Assembly: GCA_002383425.1 (NCBI GenBank)
Contig: DFYV01000091.1
Location: 1 to 5,116 of the forward strand
Origin: Bacteroidales bacterium UBA4073
Lineage (GTDB): Bacteria; Bacteroidota; Bacteroidia; Bacteroidales; Tenuifilaceae
DNA length: 5,116 bases
Direction: 5' to 3'
This document shows, piece by piece, positions 1-5,116 of the stretch. Under the pieces are notes generated by a model. It was not told where the DNA came from, searched no databases, and saw only the letters and a list, made by a program, of their open reading frames with translations. The first letter of the stretch is position 1, and each line of letters begins with the position of its first letter. Position numbers and translations under genes: made by a program.

Positions 1-3
1 CTT

Positions 4-24
4 CCATCAACCATCAACCATCAA
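4..24. repeat. Heptamer tandem repeat, CCATCAA x3
   Basis: Three exact head-to-tail copies of CCATCAA begin three bases from the window edge. The three bases before them (CTT) do not continue the unit, so the array appears to start here, although a degenerate copy could lie further upstream. A second heptamer array follows after 9 bp. The unit has no internal dyad, so it is not an obvious protein-binding palindrome or hairpin. It is most likely a slippage-type intergenic repeat. Confidence 0.9.
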
Positions 25-33
25 CTACATTTC

Positions 34-61
34 CGAACAACGAACAACGAACAACGAACAA
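34..61. repeat. Heptamer tandem repeat, CGAACAA x4
   Basis: Four exact head-to-tail copies of CGAACAA. The unit matches the upstream CCATCAA unit at 5 of 7 positions (C-A-CAA), so the two arrays may be diverged versions of one repeat. It also shares the core ACGAA with the octamer array at the far end of the window. It lies 60 bp before the preferred start of the first gene, so it could sit within or just above that gene's promoter region. No function can be read from the sequence. Confidence 0.92.
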
Positions 62-120
62 CCCTCATTAAATTTTCATAAATTGCATGAAATTTGACAA
101 TGGAAAATAAATATCAATTC

Positions 121-666
121 ATGAAACATCGACTTTTTATCTTGATGGTAGTCAGCATAGTATATGTTCCCTGTACTGGGTATTCGCAGGACATAACCAT
201 AGGGCAGGTTGCCCCCGATATTACCGGGATTAGTCCAAATGGTGAGGAGTTCAAACTATCGTCGTTAAGGGGAAAGCTGGTGCTTATCGATTTTTGGGCA
301 TCGTGGTGTTCACCTTGCAGAAAGGAAAACCCCGTACTCACACAGGTGTATAAAAAATACCAAAATGCCTGTTTTACTAACGGTCATGGCTTTGAGATAT
401 TCAGTGTTTCGCTTGACCTAAAGCGCGATAACTGGGTAAATGCCATAGCTGACGATAAGCTGTTGTGGCCCTACCATGTTAGCGATCTTAAAGGATGGCG
501 TAGCAGTGCTGCCAGGCTTTACGGTATCACCTCAATCCCCATGAACTTTCTGGTTGATAGCTCGGGAGTTGTAATTTCAAAAAATCTGAGAGGTTCTGAG
601 CTTGACGACACCTTGCGAAAGTACAGGAAATGGAAGTTTTTCAGTAGTAGCGATTGTGTAAATTAA
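121..666 (+). CDS. Exported TlpA/ResA-like thioredoxin-fold protein
   Basis: A thiol-disulfide oxidoreductase of the TlpA/ResA/AhpC-TSA-like thioredoxin group, predicted to act outside the cytoplasm. From the chosen ATG it is 181 residues. Residues 1-23 form a signal peptide (basic MKHR, then a hydrophobic core), with likely cleavage near GYSQ-D. The family entry motif IGQVAPDI lies at about 27-34. The active site WCSPC has its redox cysteines at 63 and 66, and the cis-proline motif TSIPMNFLVD has Pro140. Extra cysteines are at 84 and 179. In-frame starts also exist at 94 (TTG) and 100 (ATG); 121 was chosen because it places the basic n-region directly before the hydrophobic core, but 100 is possible. 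Family members usually reduce disulfides (for example in cytochrome c maturation) or serve in stress or respiration. Which applies here cannot be told. It is the first gene of a tight four-gene run, 18 bp before the AsmA-like gene. Confidence 0.92.
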   Translation: MKHRLFILMVVSIVYVPCTGYSQDITIGQVAPDITGISPNGEEFKLSSLRGKLVLIDFWASWCSPCRKENPVLTQVYKKYQNACFTNGHGFEIFSVSLDLKRDNWVNAIADDKLLWPYHVSDLKGWRSSAARLYGITSIPMNFLVDSSGVVISKNLRGSELDDTLRKYRKWKFFSSSDCVN

Positions 667-684
667 TAATTCCGATTAAAGGGT

Positions 685-3600
685 ATGCGGACTAAGCGAG
701 CAGTTGTTAAGTCGATAAAGTATCTGGGATTAACAGTAGTTTTCCTTCTACTGTTTGTTTTTGCCATTGTTGGGGTTATAAAGGTTTTTGAGGGAAGTAT
801 CATTCATCGTGCCGTAAGCGAAGTAGAGGCAAATCTTAAAGCTCCCATATCGTATGGTGAGGTATCGATTGTTCCTTTCCGCGATTTCCCAAACCTTACG
901 GTTCGTATATCCGATTTTAAGTTAGGGCAGCAAGCCGATTCGGTTCGCATTTTTGGCATTAGAGCTTTACCCGATACGCTGGTAGGATTTAAAAACGTTT
1001 TCGTATCGGTAAGGGCTTACCCCTTGCTTCATAACAAGGTAGAAATCAACGGTGTGGAGCTTAATGGCTTTAGGGTAAACTACCTGGTTGATTCAACCGG
1101 TAAATCGAATTTCGATTTTCTGATACCTTCCGATACCGTTCAAACCCCAACCGATTCCACCACTCAAATCATGCTAAATATTCTTTTAAAGAATCTTACC
1201 CTCAGCGATATTCAATTAACCTATTCCGATCATAAAATAAATGCTGCTGCTGAGATTAGTATTCCACAATTACACCTTGAAGGAAAAATTTCAGGCGATA
1301 GCATTTGGGGTAAAAGCAAGGGCGATATCGTTTTGAGTAACCCCCGATATGCCGATTTCCCGTTAGAAAAAGTTAAGGAGATGAATTTTTCTTACGCTAT
1401 TAGCTATGATAATGGCAATATTTTGATTGAAAATGCAACTCTCGGAATGAATGGAATTGAGCTTAGGGCAAGCGGAAATGTAACCCTTTCCGATTCAATT
1501 TGGATGGATATCGGATTGGTTTTGCCTAAAGTCAACCTTGCTGATCTGTACGAGTTTATCCCCTCGAATTTGGTTAAGGAGTATGGTCTTTCGAGGATTG
1601 GGGGAACCCTGCTGCTAAACTCCACCATTAGGGGATATCTATACGACAGCCTTATGCTTCCCAGTGTATTTGTAAACTTTGCCTTAAAAAATGGAAAGCT
1701 TGAAACCATACAATACCCTGAAATTGAAAAACTTAACGCTGAAGGGAATATTTCGGTTCCTAATCCAAACCATCTGGCCACCACAACGGTTAAAATTCGA
1801 AAATTCAATTTAGTAACCGGTAATAGCTGGGCTAATTTGATGTTAACCCTGAAAAACCCCGATAAACCCCTATATAACATTCAAGGTGATATGCACCTAA
1901 CCCTCGATGAATTTGCGGGGCTATTACCCGATAGCACCCTCTCGGAACTTTCGGGTGTGGTTGACGCAAAATTCTATACTAAAGGTAAACTCCCTGAGTA
2001 TCTGGATGTAAACAGCTACGATTACTTCATGGATAATACAGGTTTCACCTTAAATCTTAACAGTATTGCCGCCAGGGTCGATTCAGCAAATTACCTCACA
2101 GGTTTCAATGCCACTATCGATTTCAGCCCGGGTAAAAAGCTAACGGTAACCAATCTATCGTTGCAGCTGCCTGCCTACAATATCAATTTAAAGGATGGAT
2201 TCCTTAAGGTAAATGTTCTGGGGCAGGTATCGGAACCCGATAAAATTGATGTACGGGTCGATACCATTCATCTGACATTGGGCAATAGCAGCTTTAGCAG
2301 TAAGCTGAAGTTTAAGAATATGAAAAATCCTGTGTTTAAGGCCGATAGCCGTGTGCATATCGATTTAGATGAAGTAAGTCCATTTATCCCCGATACCCTT
2401 GTTAGCCTGGTAACCGGAAAGGTTGACATGGGCTTTAGTACCTGGGGCATCATTAACATCGATTCAATAACTAAGCAGGTAATGCCAATTGTGTTCGAAA
2501 ACACCAGCTTACAGGCACAGGTATCGGATTTTGGATTTTCGTTGCCAAACGATTCCCTCATAGGTGTCGATAGATTATCGTTTCGGCTGACCATGGCTAA
2601 CGACACTATTCGTTTATCCAATATGATTGGGAATTACAAGAACATTGATTTTGGTTCTGACTCAACTTCAATATGGAATGTTTACAAGGCTTTCATCTTA
2701 GGCCAAAAGGATAAAAAGTTGATTGTGAACACATCGCTTTGGGCAAACCTTATAGATTACGATACTTTTCTGCCTTTTATGGTTCCAGATTCTACGGCAG
2801 TCCCCGATACGGCAGCATCAACAATGCCACCTTACATAGTCAGGGGCATTGTTAAGGTCGAAAAGGTAAAGTATGGTAAAAATATAATTGAAGATATTTC
2901 TACAAAATTCAGGGTTGACGATAGCTTGTATGTGCTCGACGATTTGCGTATGAAAGCTTTTGGTGGCACTTTGGTTACCTCGTTGGTTTACGATATGCGC
3001 AAGTATCCCATGACGGTTATAGAGTTTAAGAACGAGACGAACAGGGTAAATATCAGGCAGCTTCTACTCCAAAATAACGATTTTGAACAGAATTACATCA
3101 CCCATAAAAATATCGATGGTTTAGTTACCGGTACCGTTTTTGGCAGAATAGTAATGCAGGACACAAACCTACTATACGATAAGCTAAACCTGCTTGGTAA
3201 CCTTAAGCTTGAAAATGGTGGCATTTATAGCTTTGAGCCCGCCATGGAATTATCGAGATTTACTAACCTCAACGAGCTGGATAACATTATTTTCAATACC
3301 CTGGAAACCAGCGTATTTATATACAATAATCAGATTTATTTTCCAAAAACCAATGTTGTAAGCACCGCCATGGACATGTCGGTGTACGGCATGCAGAGCT
3401 TTGGCGATGATTACGAGTATCACTTTGTGGTTTATCCGGGCGACGTAATGCTTGGTAAATCGAAAAAGCTGCTAAAGAAACAGGGCTTAAAGGATGATGG
3501 CTTTGAAGGAGCAAATAAGGCTGAGCGCTCAGGACTTTACCTTGTGGCACTCGAAAGGAATAAGGAATCGAAGTATGGGTTTGATACCAAGGATTTGCAG

Positions 3601-3756
3601 GCTAACATGAAAGCTACCATACGCGTTCAGGAACGTGGGTTAAATCTGGTTTTCCACCCACATGTGATGAACTTTAGCACTGAAATTGACAGGAAGGAAC
3701 CCAAACGGAAAGCCAAAGACAATGAGCACGATGGCAAAGAGGTTAAAGCCAGCTGA
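685..3756 (+). CDS. AsmA-family inner-membrane protein
   Basis: A 1023-residue protein of the AsmA family, related in design to AsmA, YhdP and TamB. These are inner-membrane-anchored proteins with a long periplasmic beta-rich groove, implicated in outer-membrane lipid homeostasis and phospholipid transfer. A basic N-terminus is followed by one membrane segment at about 13-33. The AsmA N-terminal pattern then runs from about 40 to 150, including VSVRAYPLLHNKVEINGV and a DSTGKSNFDFL stretch typical of the family. The middle is a long series of alternating beta-strand-like segments. The C-terminal AsmA-like region begins near 833 with LLGNLKLENGGIYSFEP, followed by an NVVSTAMDMSVYG stretch at about 890-902. 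The last 25 or so residues are a highly charged, Lys-rich tail. The length is in the range I expect for Bacteroidota members. The end of the gene overlaps the next coding region, suggesting co-translation. The family is clear; the specific substrate is not. Confidence 0.93.
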   Translation: MRTKRAVVKSIKYLGLTVVFLLLFVFAIVGVIKVFEGSIIHRAVSEVEANLKAPISYGEVSIVPFRDFPNLTVRISDFKLGQQADSVRIFGIRALPDTLVGFKNVFVSVRAYPLLHNKVEINGVELNGFRVNYLVDSTGKSNFDFLIPSDTVQTPTDSTTQIMLNILLKNLTLSDIQLTYSDHKINAAAEISIPQLHLEGKISGDSIWGKSKGDIVLSNPRYADFPLEKVKEMNFSYAISYDNGNILIENATLGMNGIELRASGNVTLSDSIWMDIGLVLPKVNLADLYEFIPSNLVKEYGLSRIGGTLLLNSTIRGYLYDSLMLPSVFVNFALKNGKLETIQYPEIEKLNAEGNISVPNPNHLATTTVKIRKFNLVTGNSWANLMLTLKNPDKPLYNIQGDMHLTLDEFAGLLPDSTLSELSGVVDAKFYTKGKLPEYLDVNSYDYFMDNTGFTLNLNSIAARVDSANYLTGFNATIDFSPGKKLTVTNLSLQLPAYNINLKDGFLKVNVLGQVSEPDKIDVRVDTIHLTLGNSSFSSKLKFKNMKNPVFKADSRVHIDLDEVSPFIPDTLVSLVTGKVDMGFSTWGIINIDSITKQVMPIVFENTSLQAQVSDFGFSLPNDSLIGVDRLSFRLTMANDTIRLSNMIGNYKNIDFGSDSTSIWNVYKAFILGQKDKKLIVNTSLWANLIDYDTFLPFMVPDSTAVPDTAASTMPPYIVRGIVKVEKVKYGKNIIEDISTKFRVDDSLYVLDDLRMKAFGGTLVTSLVYDMRKYPMTVIEFKNETNRVNIRQLLLQNNDFEQNYITHKNIDGLVTGTVFGRIVMQDTNLLYDKLNLLGNLKLENGGIYSFEPAMELSRFTNLNELDNIIFNTLETSVFIYNNQIYFPKTNVVSTAMDMSVYGMQSFGDDYEYHFVVYPGDVMLGKSKKLLKKQGLKDDGFEGANKAERSGLYLVALERNKESKYGFDTKDLQANMKATIRVQERGLNLVFHPHVMNFSTEIDRKEPKRKAKDNEHDGKEVKAS

Positions 3757-4372
3757 GTGGATTGCATTGGCCATTTCGCTAATACTAATCGTTTTGATTG
3801 CCGTTAAAGCATGGGAGCTATACCAAAATCGGAACGGGAAGCTAAGTGAGCCTATTACAGCTAATCCTTTAGATATTACATTTGGCAGCGATACGGCGCA
3901 ATTAAGCGTTTATGCCTATGTTAGCTACCATTGCGGTTACTGTAGGCTTTTTTTTACCGATGTGTATCCTGAGCTGGAGAAAGATTTTATTAGCACCGGT
4001 AAGGTCAGGCTGGTTGTAAAGCTTGTAGAGCACTCCGGCAATCCCGACAGGCATAATGAGGTAAGAACAGCGGTTTGTATAAACCGCTACGGGTATTACG
4101 GAAAACTGCACGAGCTGCTTGTAACCAATAGCAGCGTGATTTATACCGATGAATTCCGCGAAATGGTTAACCATTTTATCGATAGCGATCCTTTGGTTGC
4201 GGAGTGTATTTTAGGTAATGAATCAAGCGATTATATTTTGCAAATCCGAAATGAATTTGATAAATTTGGTTTTACCGGAACGCCAACCTTTGTTATTGGT
4301 GGCAAGGTGTTCAGGGGCTTCATACCTTACGAGCAGTTTAAAATGATATTAGTTAACCACTTAAACCAATAA
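3722..4372 (+). CDS. Membrane-anchored DsbA-like thiol oxidoreductase
   Basis: A DsbA/BdbD-like protein (thioredoxin_4 type), 216 residues from the chosen ATG. A short cytoplasmic basic segment is followed by one hydrophobic helix at about 13-30 that lacks an evident cleavage site, so it is probably a type II anchor holding the catalytic domain in the periplasm. The active site is CGYC, with cysteines at 71 and 74 inside YVSYHCGYCRLFF. About 110 residues of mostly helical sequence separate it from the cis-proline motif FTGTPTFVIGG (Pro188), as expected for DsbA folds. Cys119 and Cys162 fall in the helical insert and could form a second disulfide. In-frame alternatives are TTG 3686 and ATG 3731; 3722 overlaps the AsmA gene by 35 bp and 3731 by 26 bp, and both keep the anchor intact. 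Known relatives oxidise or isomerise cysteine pairs of exported proteins. The cysteine-rich lipoprotein that begins 3 bp downstream is an obvious candidate substrate. Confidence 0.93.
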   Translation: MSTMAKRLKPAEWIALAISLILIVLIAVKAWELYQNRNGKLSEPITANPLDITFGSDTAQLSVYAYVSYHCGYCRLFFTDVYPELEKDFISTGKVRLVVKLVEHSGNPDRHNEVRTAVCINRYGYYGKLHELLVTNSSVIYTDEFREMVNHFIDSDPLVAECILGNESSDYILQIRNEFDKFGFTGTPTFVIGGKVFRGFIPYEQFKMILVNHLNQ

Positions 4373-4375
4373 GCC

Positions 4376-4765
4376 ATGCGTAAAAAGTTACTGATTGTTC
4401 CGTTTGCACTTGTTGCAATACTTGCATTACTAACTTGGGGATGCGAAAAGGAAAGTGATGAGGATGTGTGTTCTCTGTTTGATCCATCAAAACCTGAGGT
4501 AGAGCTGGTTTGTGAAATAGCCAACGTATGTTGTCCTACCGATGGTGGTGCCTGCTACTACGTGGTTGGCGATAGCAATTACTACTGTGATAAATCGAAA
4601 GCAACCCCAGATGATCCCGATGGATGTAACGAAGCTGAGAATCAGGCCATTGTAGCGCTTTGTCCAACGGCAACTGACAAGCAGCTATTGGCTGTAAAGG
4701 TTGAGCTAAATGAGCTAACAAAAAAGCTATTGCAGGAAGCAAGGACATACTCGGTTTGCCATTAA
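4376..4765 (+). CDS. Small cysteine-rich lipoprotein, function unknown
   Basis: I do not recognise this 129-residue protein. It has a basic start (MRKK), a hydrophobic core, and a lipobox-like LLTWGC with the presumed lipidated cysteine at 23. The box is non-canonical, with Thr at -3 and Trp at -2, but Bacteroidota lipoboxes are loose. Residues just after the cysteine read EKESDED, an acidic stretch resembling the Ser-Asp/Glu lipoprotein export signal of Bacteroidota surface lipoproteins. Nine further cysteines (32, 46, 52, 53, 60, 71, 84, 96, 128) include a CC pair. The C-terminal part (about 101-122) could form an amphipathic helix. The start is 3 bp after the DsbA-like stop, which implies translational coupling. 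The cysteine count and this neighbour suggest a disulfide-stabilised exported protein, possibly on the cell surface. It is probably the last gene of the operon. Confidence 0.8.
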   Translation: MRKKLLIVPFALVAILALLTWGCEKESDEDVCSLFDPSKPEVELVCEIANVCCPTDGGACYYVVGDSNYYCDKSKATPDDPDGCNEAENQAIVALCPTATDKQLLAVKVELNELTKKLLQEARTYSVCH

Positions 4766-4814
4766 GGTGCACCATGGTGTTCTGAAGTATATTAAAATGA
4801 GTATGCTCCGAAAA
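4766..4814. other. Spacer after the operon, no clear terminator
   Basis: This 49-bp spacer separates the lipoprotein stop codon from the octamer array. It begins with two overlapping perfect palindromes, GGTGCACC (4766-4773) and CACCATGGTG (4770-4779). Neither leaves room for a good stem with a loop, and no T-tract follows, so I do not call an intrinsic terminator. Taken with the array that follows, the 351 bases from 4766 to the window edge hold no gene I can support. Confidence 0.6.
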
Positions 4815-5116
4815 CCACGATAGCACGAAGGCACGAAGGCACGAAAGAACGATGGCACGATAGCACGAAGGCACGAAGGCACGAAAGAACGATGGCACGA
4901 AGGCACGAAGGCACGAAGGCACGAAAGAACGAAAGAACGATGGCACGATAGCACGATAGCACGATAGCACGAAGGCACGAAGGCACGAAGGCACGAAGGC
5001 ACGAAGGCACGAAAGAACGATGGCACGATAGCACGATAGCACGAAGGCACGAAGGCACGAAGGCACGAAAGCACGAAAGCACGAAGGCACGAAGGCACGA
5101 AAGAACGAAAGAACGA
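4815..5116. repeat. 8-bp tandem array with ordered variants, reaching window edge
   Basis: An unbroken octamer array of 37 full units plus six bases, running off the end of the window. The commonest unit is GCACGAAG. Counting by core, ACGA occurs 38 times in a row at exactly 8-bp spacing (first at 4817, last at 5113), with no insertion or deletion in 302 bp. The four bases between cores take only five forms: AGGC (17 copies), AAGA (7), TAGC (7), TGGC (4) and AAGC (2). They follow a cyclic order described in the findings. Positions 4817-4856 and 4857-4896 are identical 40-bp blocks. The unit has no dyad symmetry. All three minus-strand frames stay open because no unit variant contains a minus-strand stop, giving look-alike repetitive peptides that I do not regard as genes. 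Confidence 0.95.

Noticed and set aside
34..61. Iterons of a replication origin
   Set aside because: Units are only 7 bp, there is no Rep gene, and the surrounding genes look chromosomal.
89..96. Possible Bacteroidota -7 promoter element GAAATTTG (one mismatch to TAnnTTTG)
   Set aside because: No matching -33 TTTG-type element is visible at the right distance. If real it would favour the ATG at 121, but the match alone is too weak to annotate.
87..110. Seven-codon upstream reading frame MKFDNGK overlapping the ATG at 100
   Set aside because: It has no run of regulatory codons, no attenuator hairpin and no ribosome-binding signal; ATG followed by a short frame is expected by chance in AT-rich leaders.
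94..120. TTG 94 as the start of the TlpA-like gene
   Set aside because: ATG codons at 100 and 121 are available, and 121 gives a more typical signal peptide; the extra residues add nothing recognisable.
1404..2621. Minus-strand frames of 158 and 117 residues within the AsmA-like gene
   Set aside because: They lie antisense to a well-supported coding region and show no recognisable motif; they are shadows of the real gene.
4536..5098. Three overlapping minus-strand reading frames of 96-184 residues rich in RAFVPSC-like repeats
   Set aside because: They are frame-shifted readings of one octamer repeat, start at non-ATG codons inside the repeats, and two run beyond the array, one of them into the opposite strand of the lipoprotein gene.
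4815..5116. CRISPR array
   Set aside because: The repeats are 8 bp with 4-base variable parts and no unique spacers of 25-40 bp; there are no cas genes.

Overview
The window looks like chromosomal DNA of a Bacteroidota bacterium, probably a Bacteroidales- or Marinilabiliales-like lineage. This placement is inferred from several signs. The genes lack convincing Shine-Dalgarno sequences. The AsmA-like protein has a Bacteroidota-style architecture. The lipoprotein has an acidic Ser-Asp/Glu stretch just after the lipid-anchor cysteine. Short 7-8 bp tandem repeats lie between genes. No rRNA, tRNA, integrase, transposase or CRISPR array is visible.

Positions 1-120 form a short leader with two adjacent heptamer tandem repeats (CCATCAA x3, CGAACAA x4). 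Positions 121-4765 hold four tightly packed plus-strand genes, very probably one operon. They are an exported TlpA/ResA-like thioredoxin (18 bp before the next gene), a 1023-residue AsmA-family inner-membrane protein, a membrane-anchored DsbA-like thiol oxidoreductase whose start overlaps the end of the AsmA gene, and, 3 bp later, a small cysteine-rich lipoprotein. Positions 4766-4814 are a short spacer with no clear terminator. From 4815 to the window edge at 5116 lies an uninterrupted 8-bp tandem array with an ordered variant pattern.

All four products are predicted to be exported or membrane-anchored. Two are CxxC redox proteins, one is a possible lipid-transfer/envelope-homeostasis protein, and one is a lipoprotein with nine cysteines besides its lipid anchor. 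A reasonable working model is an envelope module in which the DsbA-like protein, perhaps balanced by the TlpA-like protein, acts on the thiols of the lipoprotein. The role of the AsmA-like protein in this set is unclear.

The two least ordinary things here are the oxidase/cysteine-rich lipoprotein pair and the octamer array, whose five spacer variants follow a strict cyclic order. Neither is proof of a new system.
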